A stretch of DNA of 64,000 nucleotides, taken from an uncultured Muribaculaceae bacterium. Lineage in GTDB: Bacteria > Bacteroidota > Bacteroidia > Bacteroidales > Muribaculaceae. The translations under genes were made by a program, and so were the position numbers. Position 1 is the stretch's first letter. Every line of letters starts with the position of its first letter. Shown here one piece after another: positions 57,404 through 64,000 of this stretch. Where the stretch lies: contig CAJTOZ010000011.1 in assembly GCA_910578095.1 (NCBI GenBank), positions 1-64,000 of the forward strand. The letters are read 5' to 3'. Under the pieces are notes generated by a model that worked only from the letters and a program-made list of their open reading frames with translations, did no database searches and was not told the origin of the DNA.

Positions 57404-57928
57404 TTAATCTTCTTTCTTGGAGAGGGTTTCGAGAACGCCGTGGAGCTTGGTAGCGCCGCTCTGGAGAGCAGATACCACGTTCTTGGCGGGCGACTGCAGC
57501 AGAGCCACAACGTCGGCGATGAGTTCGTTCTTGCTCTTGATGGAAGCGAGTACATCGAGCTGGTCGGCACCGACATAAACGGTTTCTTCCACGTATGCAC
57601 CTTTGAGCGCGGGGAGGGTTTCGTCCTTTTTAACGAAGTCCTTGAGCAGCTTTGCGGGAGCGTTGCCCACATTGGTGCAGATGAGCGAGGTCGAGCCCTT
57701 GAGCACAGGATAGAGCTCCGTGTAATCGCCGTCGAGGCTTTCGAGAGCTTTGTGCAGCAGGGTATTCTTCACAACCATCAGCTTCACGTCGGCCTTGAAG
57801 CAGGCGCGGCGGAGCTCGCTGGTCTTTTCAGCGTCGAGTCCGGCGGTTTCTACGAGATAGAAGCCGGCATACTCCTTGATGGTCTTGGCGATATTCTCAA
57901 TTACGAGTGCTTTATCTTCCTTTTTCAT
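57404..57928 (-). CDS. rplJ: 50S ribosomal protein L10
   Basis: Base of the ribosomal stalk, 174 residues, which holds L7/L12 dimers through its C-terminal helix. N-terminal pattern KALVIENIAKTIKEYAGFYLVETAGLDAEKTSELRR is that of the rRNA-binding domain. In many bacteria L10 with L7/L12 represses its own mRNA; only 20 bases separate it from rplA, so any such leader site would overlap the end of rplA. Not resolved here. Confidence 0.98.
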   Translation of the reverse strand: MKKEDKALVIENIAKTIKEYAGFYLVETAGLDAEKTSELRRACFKADVKLMVVKNTLLHKALESLDGDYTELYPVLKGSTSLICTNVGNAPAKLLKDFVKKDETLPALKGAYVEETVYVGADQLDVLASIKSKNELIADVVALLQSPAKNVVSALQSGATKLHGVLETLSKKED

Positions 57929-57948
57929 TGTGTCGTAGTTTTAGGGGT

Positions 57949-58644
57949 TTAGGCTTCGACCGACTTGGTGTCCACCTTTACGCCGGGACTCATGGTGCTC
58001 GAAAGATAAATGCTCTTGATGTAGGTACCCTTGGCAGTGGCGGGCTTCAGCTTGATCAGCGTGGCGATGAATTCGCGTGCGTTGTCGCGCATCTGCTCGG
58101 GAGTGAAAGAGATCTTGCCGATCGAAGAGTGCACGATACCGTTTTTGTCGACTTTGAAGTCGATCTTACCCTTCTTCACTTCCTCAACAGCCTTGGCAAC
58201 GTCTACAGTCACAGTGCCGCTCTTGGGGTTAGGCATCAGACCACGGGGGCCGAGTACACGGCCGAGGGCTCCGATCTTACCCATGATAGCGGGCTGAGTG
58301 ATGATAACGTCGACGTCAGTCCAGCCGCCTTTGATTTTTTCGATATATTCGTCGAGACCTACGTAGTCAGCGCCGGCAGCTTTTGCAGCGTTTTCAGCAT
58401 CGGGGGTGCAGAGCACGAGCACGCGCACCTGCTTGCCTGTGCCGTGGGGCAGCGTAACAACGCCACGCACCATCTGGTTGGCCTTACGGGGATCTACGCC
58501 GAGGCGTACGTCAATGTCGAACGAAGCGTCGAACTTGGTGTAGGTCACTTCTTTCACCTTTTCCACAGCCTCGGCGAGACTGTAGGCTTTCCCGGCTTCA
58601 ATCTTCGACAAGGCAACTTTTTGGTTCTTTGTAAGTTTACTCAT
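57949..58644 (-). CDS. rplA: 50S ribosomal protein L1
   Basis: Large-subunit L1-stalk protein of 231 residues, with the two-domain pattern AVEKVKEVTYTKFDASFDIDVRLGVDPRKANQMVRG at the start (residues 26-61), the signature IGKIGALGRVLGPRGLMPNPKSGTV near 120-145 and the C-terminal half of domain I after it. It is involved in E-site tRNA release and in other bacteria represses the rplKA transcript. It lies 15 bases after rplK. Confidence 0.99.
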   Translation of the reverse strand: MSKLTKNQKVALSKIEAGKAYSLAEAVEKVKEVTYTKFDASFDIDVRLGVDPRKANQMVRGVVTLPHGTGKQVRVLVLCTPDAENAAKAAGADYVGLDEYIEKIKGGWTDVDVIITQPAIMGKIGALGRVLGPRGLMPNPKSGTVTVDVAKAVEEVKKGKIDFKVDKNGIVHSSIGKISFTPEQMRDNAREFIATLIKLKPATAKGTYIKSIYLSSTMSPGVKVDTKSVEA

Positions 58645-58659
58645 TTCAATTGAAGTTTA

Positions 58660-59103
58660 TTAGTTATTATCGGGGAACTGACCTTTGACGGTGATACCCA
58701 TACTTCTGGCCGTACCGGCAACCATGCGCATAGCCGACTCTACAGTGAAGCAGTTCAAATCAGGCATTTTGTCTTCTGCAATTGCCTTTACCTGCTCCCA
58801 GGTGATTTCACCGACTTTCGTACGGTTGGGCTCTTTCGAACCGCTTTTCACCTTGGCCACTTCCTTAAGCTGGACGGCCACGGGGGGAGTTTTAACGACG
58901 AAGTCGAAGCTCTTGTCCGTGTAGTATGTGATTACTACAGGCAGAATCTTACCGGCTTTGTCCTGGGTGCGGGCATTGAATTGCTTGCAAAATTCCATGA
59001 TGTTGATACCCTTGGAACCCAGTGCGGGACCTACGGGAGGTGAGGGATTTGCTGCTCCACCTTTAATCTGCAATTTGATTTGTCCAGCAATTTCTTTAGC
59101 CAT
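58660..59103 (-). CDS. rplK: 50S ribosomal protein L11
   Basis: Large-subunit protein of 147 residues at the GTPase-associated centre. The N-terminal domain shows IKLQIKGGAANPSPPVGPALG with the proline-rich segment targeted by thiostrepton-class drugs, and the C-terminal rRNA-binding domain ends SAMRMVAGTARSMGITVKG. First ribosomal gene after nusG, from which it is separated by 71 bases. Confidence 0.99.
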   Translation of the reverse strand: MAKEIAGQIKLQIKGGAANPSPPVGPALGSKGINIMEFCKQFNARTQDKAGKILPVVITYYTDKSFDFVVKTPPVAVQLKEVAKVKSGSKEPNRTKVGEITWEQVKAIAEDKMPDLNCFTVESAMRMVAGTARSMGITVKGQFPDNN

Positions 59104-59174
59104 TGTTGTTAACTTAAAAAATTATTGTAAATCTTGCGAGCATAGCGCCGGATGTTCGTAACCACACCCTTAGC

Positions 59175-59735
59175 TTATTCGCGTTCCACCTGCGAGTTGT
59201 CGAGCTCCAGAGGAGTTTTTCTACCAAAAATCTTGACGCTCACCTTGAGCTTCTTCTTCTCTCGGTTGACCTCTTCAATGACACCGATAAAGCCCATGAA
59301 AGGACCTTCGTTGACCTTGACGCTCTCGCCCACCATGTAGTCGTTCACGTCGCCGTCGGCGGCATCGTTGATTTCATCGGCGGTGCCGAGCATACGCATG
59401 ACCTCGCTGTGGCGCAGACGCTCCGGAGCGGAAGCTTTGTCACGTCCGCGGAGGAAGTCAATGACATTGGATGTGTTCGTAAGCTCGTGTATCACCTCGC
59501 CTTGCAGGTCGGCCTCGATGAAGACGTAACCGCTGTAAAGGTTGCGTTCTTTCACAACCTTCTTGCCGTTACGCACCATCAGCACCTTCTCGGTGGGAAT
59601 GAGCACTTGAAACAGGTAGCGGCCCAGGTCGGTGTTCTTGATTGCAGCATCCAGAACTTCCTTTACCTTGGCTTCTTTGCCCGAAATGGCACGCAGCACG
59701 TACCATCCTCTTTTCGATTCAGTCTCCTTTTCCAC
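59175..59735 (-). CDS. nusG: Transcription termination/antitermination protein NusG
   Basis: A 186-residue elongation factor that binds the polymerase beta' clamp. The NGN domain spans about residues 10-115 (GWYVLRAISGKEAKVKEVLDA and NLYSGYVFIEADL), and the KOW domain is at the C-terminus (VGESVKVNEGPFMGFIGVIEEVN). In the Bacteroidota it works at the core of transcription-translation coupling. It follows secE by 22 bases. Confidence 0.98.
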   Translation of the reverse strand: MEKETESKRGWYVLRAISGKEAKVKEVLDAAIKNTDLGRYLFQVLIPTEKVLMVRNGKKVVKERNLYSGYVFIEADLQGEVIHELTNTSNVIDFLRGRDKASAPERLRHSEVMRMLGTADEINDAADGDVNDYMVGESVKVNEGPFMGFIGVIEEVNREKKKLKVSVKIFGRKTPLELDNSQVERE

Positions 59736-59757
59736 GACTAAGAAAGATGATTTGCGA

Positions 59758-59952
59758 TTACAAGTTGTAAATAAGGTGCATCAAGCGGTCCACTACCTGA
59801 TCCATGACGAAAATGATAAGAGCTATTATCACGGAAGCGATCATCACGATCAAGGCAGATTTTACCAACTGCTTTTTGGTAGGCCAAGAAGTCTTATAAC
59901 GAAGCTCGTTGTAAGACTCCTCTATATTCGCAAGTAGTTTGATTTTAGCCAT
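59758..59952 (-). CDS. secE: Protein translocase subunit SecE
   Basis: Small inner-membrane subunit of the SecYEG translocon, 64 residues. One amphipathic stretch (ESYNELRYKTSWPTKKQLVK, residues 11-30, with the conserved SWPTK) followed by a single membrane helix (ALIVMIASVIIALIIFVMDQVVD). The one-helix form is normal outside the enterobacteria. The start codon lies 16 bases after the 3' end of tRNA-Trp, so its ribosome binding region is released by tRNA processing. Confidence 0.96.
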   Translation of the reverse strand: MAKIKLLANIEESYNELRYKTSWPTKKQLVKSALIVMIASVIIALIIFVMDQVVDRLMHLIYNL

Positions 59953-59968
59953 TGTTATATTTCTTTTG

Positions 59969-60041
59969 CACGGGAAGAGAGGCTCGAACTCCCGACACCT
60001 GGTTTTGGAGACCAGTGCTCTACCGACTGAGCTATTCCCGT
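59969..60041 (-). tRNA. tRNA-Trp (CCA)
   Basis: Cloverleaf of 73 bases on the minus strand: acceptor ACGGGAA/TTCCCGT, D arm with AGTCGGTA loop, anticodon loop CTCCAAA (anticodon CCA), T loop TTCGAGC, discriminator G. The 3' CCA is not encoded. It stands between tuf and secE. Confidence 0.97.
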
Positions 60042-60048
60042 ATATTGA

Positions 60049-60095
60049 AAAGAATGGCCGGCTTTAGGCGGATGCCGGATAGCCGGCCATTCTTT
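60049..60095 (-). terminator. Long hairpin between tuf and tRNA-Trp
   Basis: Perfect 15-bp stem AAAGAATGGCCGGCT/AGCCGGCCATTCTTT (60049-60063 with 60081-60095) with a 17-base loop, followed on the minus strand by TCAATATA. The T-run is inside the 3' arm (ATTCTTTTC), so it may act as a partial terminator or as an RNA-processing stem just ahead of tRNA-Trp. No promoter is seen between it and secE, so read-through seems needed. Confidence 0.65.
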
Positions 60096-60135
60096 ATTTC
60101 ATTGATTGCGGCCCGGGGGCGCGCATCCCGATTGA

Positions 60136-61320
60136 TTAGTCGAGGATTTCGGTGATCTGACCGGAACCTACGGTGCGGCCACCTTCGCGGATAGCGAAGC
60201 GGAGACCCTGAGCGCAAGCTACCGGGTTGATGAGTTCGACGATGATCTCAACGTTGTCGCCGGGCATTACCATTTCAACACCTTCGGGGAGAGTGATCTC
60301 ACCGGTCACGTCAAGCGTGCGGATGTAGAACTGGGGACGATAGTGGTTGTGGAAGGGAGTGTGACGGCCGCCTTCTTCCTTTTTGAGGATGTAGACAGAA
60401 GCTTTGAACTTGCTGTGGGGCTTCACAACACCGGGGTGGCAGATAACCATACCACGCTTGATGTCCTTCTTGTCGATACCGCGGAGGAGCAGACCTACGT
60501 TGTCGCCGGCTTCGCCCTGATCGAGGAGCTTGCGGAACATTTCAACGCCGGTTACGGTGCTCTTCATGTCGGCGCCGAGACCCATGATCTGAACTTCGTC
60601 GCCAACCTTTACGATACCGGTTTCGATACGGCCGGTAGCAACGGTGCCACGACCGGTGATCGAGAACACGTCCTCGACGGGCATCAGGAAGGGTTTGTCC
60701 ACGTCGCGGGGAGGCAGGGGAATCCAGGTGTCGACAGCTTCCATGAGTTCCATAACCTTAGCTTCCCATTCGGGCTCGCCGTTGAGGGCGCCGAGTGCGG
60801 AACCGCGGATGATGGGAGTTTCGTCGCCATCGTATTCGTAAGCCGAGAGAAGTTCGCGCATTTCCATTTCGACGAGTTCGAGCATCTCTTCGTCGTCAAC
60901 CATGTCGCACTTGTTGAGGAACACAACGATACGGGGCACGTTCACCTGACGGGCGAGAAGGATGTGCTCGCGGGTCTGGGGCATGGGACCGTCGGTTGCA
61001 GCAACTACGATGATAGCGCCGTCCATCTGAGCAGCACCGGTAACCATGTTCTTCACATAGTCAGCGTGTCCGGGGCAGTCAACGTGAGCGTAGTGGCGGT
61101 TGCCAGTCTCGTACTCAACGTGGGCGGTGTTGATGGTAATACCGCGCTCCTTTTCCTCGGGGGCGTTGTCGATCTGGTCGAAGGACTTCACTTCCGAGAG
61201 ACCGGCCTTTGCCAGCACAGTGGTGATGGCGGCGGTGAGGGTAGTCTTACCGTGGTCAACGTGACCGATGGTGCCGATGTTTACGTGCGGCTTGGTTCTT
61301 TCGAATTTCTCTTTAGCCAT
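60136..61320 (-). CDS. tuf: Elongation factor Tu
   Basis: GTPase that carries aminoacyl-tRNA to the ribosome, 394 residues. G-domain motifs: GHVDHGKTTL (P-loop), RGITI in switch I, DCPGHADYVKN and NKCDMVDD; domains II and III follow (GRGTVATGRIETG; AIREGGRTVGSGQITEI at the end). The start at 61320 (MAKEKFERTKPHVNIG) is the family start; an upstream in-frame ATG at 61383 lies next to the tRNA-Thr gene and is not used. It directly follows four tRNA genes. Confidence 0.99.
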   Translation of the reverse strand: MAKEKFERTKPHVNIGTIGHVDHGKTTLTAAITTVLAKAGLSEVKSFDQIDNAPEEKERGITINTAHVEYETGNRHYAHVDCPGHADYVKNMVTGAAQMDGAIIVVAATDGPMPQTREHILLARQVNVPRIVVFLNKCDMVDDEEMLELVEMEMRELLSAYEYDGDETPIIRGSALGALNGEPEWEAKVMELMEAVDTWIPLPPRDVDKPFLMPVEDVFSITGRGTVATGRIETGIVKVGDEVQIMGLGADMKSTVTGVEMFRKLLDQGEAGDNVGLLLRGIDKKDIKRGMVICHPGVVKPHSKFKASVYILKKEEGGRHTPFHNHYRPQFYIRTLDVTGEITLPEGVEMVMPGDNVEIIVELINPVACAQGLRFAIREGGRTVGSGQITEILD

Positions 61321-61408
61321 AACTTTTGCTGTTATATTTGGTTTGAATGATTGATTTCTAACAGTTAGCCTCGATAACGACAAGACGCTATCGTGGCTAT
61401 CAACTTAG

Positions 61409-61480
<72 letters not shown>

Positions 61481-61502
61481 ATTGCGTTTCTGCAATCTTT
61501 AG

Positions 61503-61575
61503 AGCGGAAGACGGGGCTCAAACCCGCGACCCTCAGCTTGGAAGGCTGATGCTCTATCGACTGAGCTACTTCCGC
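61503..61575 (-). tRNA. tRNA-Gly (TCC)
   Basis: 73-base cloverleaf on the minus strand, acceptor GCGGAAG/CTTCCGC, anticodon stem TCAGC/GCTGA with loop CTTCCAA (anticodon TCC), discriminator T. The D loop reads AGTCGATA (A instead of G at position 19) and the T loop TTTGAGC (T instead of C at position 56), a matched change of the usual G19-C56 tertiary pair. Confidence 0.96.
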
Positions 61576-61594
61576 AGAAGCTTTTATTATTTTG

Positions 61595-61677
61595 TGGGCG
61601 AAGATGGATTCGAACCACCGAAGGTAAAAACCAGCAGATTTACAGTCTGCCCCATTTGGCCACTCTGGTATTCGCCC
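61595..61677 (-). tRNA. tRNA-Tyr (GTA)
   Basis: 83-base class II cloverleaf on the minus strand: acceptor GGGCGAA/TTCGCCC, anticodon stem CAGAC... with loop CTGTAAA (anticodon GTA), a long variable arm, T loop TTCGAAT, discriminator A. Second tRNA in transcription order. Confidence 0.97.
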
Positions 61678-61709
61678 ATATAGTTAATGCTATATCTTCT
61701 TTATTAAAG

Positions 61710-61783
61710 AGCCTCTTGTCGGATTCGAACCAACGACCCCGAGATTACAAATCACGTGCTCTGGCCAACTGAGCTAAAGAGGC
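61710..61783 (-). tRNA. tRNA-Thr (TGT)
   Basis: 74-base cloverleaf on the minus strand: acceptor GCCTCTT/AAGAGGC, anticodon stem CGTGA/TCTCG with loop TTTGTAA (anticodon TGT), T loop TTCGAAT, discriminator T. The anticodon stem has a T29-T41 mismatch. First gene of the super-operon, about 47 bases after the predicted transcript start. Confidence 0.95.
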
Positions 61784-61836
61784 GTTTTCAAATTTCTCTT
61801 GCAGCCGGGAAGCGCGTTGTTTCCCGTTTGCGGTTG

Positions 61837-61867
61837 CAAAGTTATATCAAATATTTGAACTGACAAA
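61837..61867 (-). promoter_or_regulatory. Promoter of the tRNA-tuf-secE-nusG-rpl-rpoBC super-operon
   Basis: On the minus strand TTTG (61867-61864, preceded by another T), a 19-base spacer and TAACTTTG (61844-61837): one of the best matches in the window. The start point should be near 61830, about 47 bases before the first tRNA. Confidence 0.85.
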
Positions 61868-62013
61868 ACTTTCACGCAAATTTTTTCATCATTTGATGGT
61901 TAAAATTTCAATATCTGCTGCAAATCAGCACCTTAATCATTCAAAAAACACACGTCGCGCCCGAAAATATAATTTATTAACACTTGTACGGAGCATACTG
62001 GGCTGATTTTTCG

Positions 62014-62021
62014 TATCTTTG
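62014..62021 (+). promoter_or_regulatory. Candidate -7 box of the M16 peptidase gene
   Basis: TATCTTTG fits TAnnTTTG and lies 68 bases upstream of the peptidase start. No TTTG is found at the matching -33 position, so support is moderate. Confidence 0.5.
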
Positions 62022-62089
62022 CGGCATAATGCGCGCGTGCGCAAATACTACTTTAAATAATCCAATCTCAACTTTTTCCATAATTCATC

Positions 62090-64000
62090 ATGTTCAGAAA
62101 ACAATTCCTGCATCTGATGTCAGCAGTGGCGCTCCTGCTCTGCTCCATGCATGCTACCGCCGGCAAGTATGCCTACGACAGTGTGCCCGGCGACCCGCTG
62201 CACACCAAAGCCTACACCCTGCCCAACGGCCTGAAGGTGTTCATGACAGTCAACCGCGACACGCCGCGAATCCAGACCTACATTGCCGTGCGCGTGGGCG
62301 GCAAGAACGACCCCGCCGAAACGACAGGTCTCGCCCACTATTTCGAGCACCTGATGTTCAAAGGCACCGAACAGTTCGGCACCTCCGACTATGCCGCCGA
62401 AAAACCGCTCCTCGACCGCATCGAGCAACTGTTCGAGACCTACCGCCATACTACCGACAGCATCGAACGCCGCGCCATATACCGCGAAATCGACTCCATA
62501 AGCTATCAGGCTTCGCTACTCGCCATCCCCAACGAATACGACAAACTGATGACGGCCATCGGAGCCAACGGCACCAACGCATACACCAGCACCGATGTGA
62601 CATGCTACGTAGAGGATATTCCATCCAACCAGATCGAGAACTGGGCGCGCATACAGGCCGACCGCTTCGAGCACCCGGTGATCCGCGGCTTCCACACCGA
62701 ACTGGAAACCATATATGAGGAAAAAAACATGAGCCTCACCAATGACGGCCGCAAGCTCAACGAAGCAATGCTCGCCGCGCTCTTCCCCAACCACCCCTAC
62801 GGCACGCAGACCGTGCTCGGCACCCAGGAGCACCTCAAGAACCCCTCCATCACCAACGTCAAGAACTACCACAAGCAATGGTACGTGCCCAACAACATGG
62901 CCATATGCGTGAGCGGCGATTTCGACCCCGACAACATGGTCGATATCATCACCAAATACTTCGGCCATCTGAAGCCCAACAACGCCCTGCCCGCACCCGC
63001 CGTCATGGCCGAAAAACCCATCACCTCGCCCATTGAGCGCGAAGTCGTGGGCCCGGAAGCCGAGCGGCTGTATCTGGCATGGCGCATTCCCGAAGCCAAA
63101 AACAGCGACATCAACCTGCTCGACGTAGCCTCCGAAGTGCTCAGCAACAACGACTGCGGTCTCATCGATATCGACATCAACCTCGCACAAACAATGCTCG
63201 GAGCCGGAGCTGGCATGTACTCCATGGCCGACGGGGGCGCATTCATCCTCATAGGCATGCCTAAGCCCGGCCAGACACTCGACGAGGTGAGAGAACTGCT
63301 GCTGAAAGAAATCGACAAACTCATCGCCGGCGAATTCGACGAAGACCTCGTAAAAGCCATAGCCGCCAACCGCAAGCTTTACCTGCAGAACGCCCTCGAA
63401 AGCAACGACCGCAGAGCCGACATGTACGTCGACGCATTCGTAAACGGCGCCACACTCTCCGACCTTGTCAACGATTTCCACGCCATCGACTCCATCTCCA
63501 AAGCCGACGTTGTCGATGCCGCACGCCGCTATTTCGGCCGCGACAACTATGCCGCCATCTACAAGCGGCAGGGCGAAGACACATCCGTGGTGAAGATGCC
63601 CAAACCGGAACTCACACCCATCGCCACCAACCGCGATGCCGCCAGCGCATTCCTCACAGAGATACAGAACAGCACCGTCGAGCCTATCGAACCAGTGTTC
63701 GTCGACTTCGACCGGGACCTCATGCGTACAACAGCAAAGCAGGACATCGAGCTGCTCTACACCCCCAACACATCCAACGACCTGTTCTCCCTCACATATA
63801 TATATGATAAGGGCACAGGCCACGAACCCACCCTCGACATAGCCGAGGAACTCCTCTCGCTATCGGGCACATCCACCATGACACCAGAGCAGATAAGCCG
63901 CGCATTCTACGACCTCGCCTGCTCCTACCGCATCGTCTCCGGCAACAACCGCAGCTATGTGGTGATCAACGGTCTCAGCGAAAACATGCTTCCCGCCATG
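62090..64000 (+). CDS. M16-family zinc metallopeptidase (insulinase type), 5' part
   Basis: 637 residues are present and the reading frame runs off the window edge. A signal peptide covers about residues 1-25 (LLLCSMHATAG), so it is exported, probably periplasmic. The inverted zinc motif HYFEH is at residues 83-87 (GLAHYFEHLMFKG), with the downstream zinc ligand expected in the ELETIYEEKNMS segment. The second M16 domain pattern (NNDCGLIDIDINLAQTMLGAGAGMYS) follows from about residue 345, and a second repeat begins near 545, so the full protein is likely about 930-960 residues with two M16 pairs. The start at 62090 gives the signal peptide. Function is presumed degradation of peptides in the envelope. 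Confidence 0.93.
   Translation, partial: MFRKQFLHLMSAVALLLCSMHATAGKYAYDSVPGDPLHTKAYTLPNGLKVFMTVNRDTPRIQTYIAVRVGGKNDPAETTGLAHYFEHLMFKGTEQFGTSDYAAEKPLLDRIEQLFETYRHTTDSIERRAIYREIDSISYQASLLAIPNEYDKLMTAIGANGTNAYTSTDVTCYVEDIPSNQIENWARIQADRFEHPVIRGFHTELETIYEEKNMSLTNDGRKLNEAMLAALFPNHPYGTQTVLGTQEHLKNPSITNVKNYHKQWYVPNNMAICVSGDFDPDNMVDIITKYFGHLKPNNALPAPAVMAEKPITSPIEREVVGPEAERLYLAWRIPEAKNSDINLLDVASEVLSNNDCGLIDIDINLAQTMLGAGAGMYSMADGGAFILIGMPKPGQTLDEVRELLLKEIDKLIAGEFDEDLVKAIAANRKLYLQNALESNDRRADMYVDAFVNGATLSDLVNDFHAIDSISKADVVDAARRYFGRDNYAAIYKRQGEDTSVVKMPKPELTPIATNRDAASAFLTEIQNSTVEPIEPVFVDFDRDLMRTTAKQDIELLYTPNTSNDLFSLTYIYDKGTGHEPTLDIAEELLSLSGTSTMTPEQISRAFYDLACSYRIVSGNNRSYVVINGLSENMLPAM

Larger units (their letters stand above)
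61784..62089. other. Divergent intergenic region between the tRNA/tuf operon and the M16 peptidase gene
   Basis: 306 bases without a gene. It holds the full tRNA operon promoter (minus strand, 61837-61867) and a -7 box for the peptidase gene (plus strand, 62014-62021). The middle, about 61870-61980, is AT-rich with no repeat or hairpin that I could assign. Confidence 0.7.

Noticed and set aside
62516..63823. Open reading frame of 435 codons opposite the M16 peptidase gene
   Set aside because: Antisense shadow; the plus-strand frame has the zinc motif and family pattern and is open to the window edge.

Overview
The window is chromosomal DNA of a Bacteroidota bacterium, order Bacteroidales. 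The evidence is two SusC/SusD pairs, a hybrid two-component regulator, promoters of the Bacteroidota form (TTTG, 19-21 bases, TAnnTTTG), lipoprotein signals and the tRNA-tuf-secE-nusG-rpl-rpoBC order. The rather GC-rich coding sequence and gut-type glycan genes would fit a Muribaculaceae-like or related gut lineage, but the family is an inference. No mobile element, CRISPR array, rRNA gene or phage gene was seen.

Bases 1-34100 are one large xylan utilisation locus. The minus-strand arm runs GH115, then GH35, esterase, GPH transporter, GH10, GH10, GH43, GH67, xylB and xylA (cut by the window edge). Genes from GH35 to xylA are nearly contiguous, often overlapping or a few bases apart, so they are probably one operon. 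A hybrid sensor kinase/AraC regulator (14877-18857) sits between the arms. The plus-strand arm is a GH43 lipoprotein, then xusA-xusB-xusC-xusD-xusE and a surface GH10 xylanase split by two tandem carbohydrate-binding modules. Together they give capture and cutting of glucurono(arabino)xylan at the cell surface, import through SusC/D, removal of glucuronate, acetyl, arabinose and perhaps galactose side groups, import across the inner membrane, and conversion of xylose to xylulose 5-phosphate.

The most interesting signal is regulatory. The promoters of GH115, GH35 and the GH43/xus arm each carry two GTTAC half-sites in the direction of transcription, exactly 21 bp apart, with the inner site 36-37 bp upstream of a TAnnTTTG -7 box and no good -33 box. 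A weaker fourth copy precedes a second glycosidase pair (GH43-CBM6 and GH31, 43638-47575). This looks like the operator of the hybrid regulator.

Bases 34100-48650 are mixed: a TolC/HlyD/two-permease export operon with no adjacent ATPase gene, a secreted tryptophan/glycine-rich protein, a FadL-family outer-membrane protein followed directly by L-serine dehydratase, the GH43-GH31 pair, and an unknown lipoprotein on the minus strand.

Bases 48690-61870 (minus strand) are the translation/transcription super-operon in transcription order: tRNA-Thr(UGU), tRNA-Tyr, tRNA-Gly, tRNA-Thr(GGU), tuf, tRNA-Trp, secE, nusG, rplK, rplA, rplJ, rplL, rpoB, rpoC, with one strong promoter at 61837-61867, a terminator-like hairpin between rplL and rpoB and a strong terminator after rpoC. 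The window ends inside a divergent M16 zinc peptidase gene.
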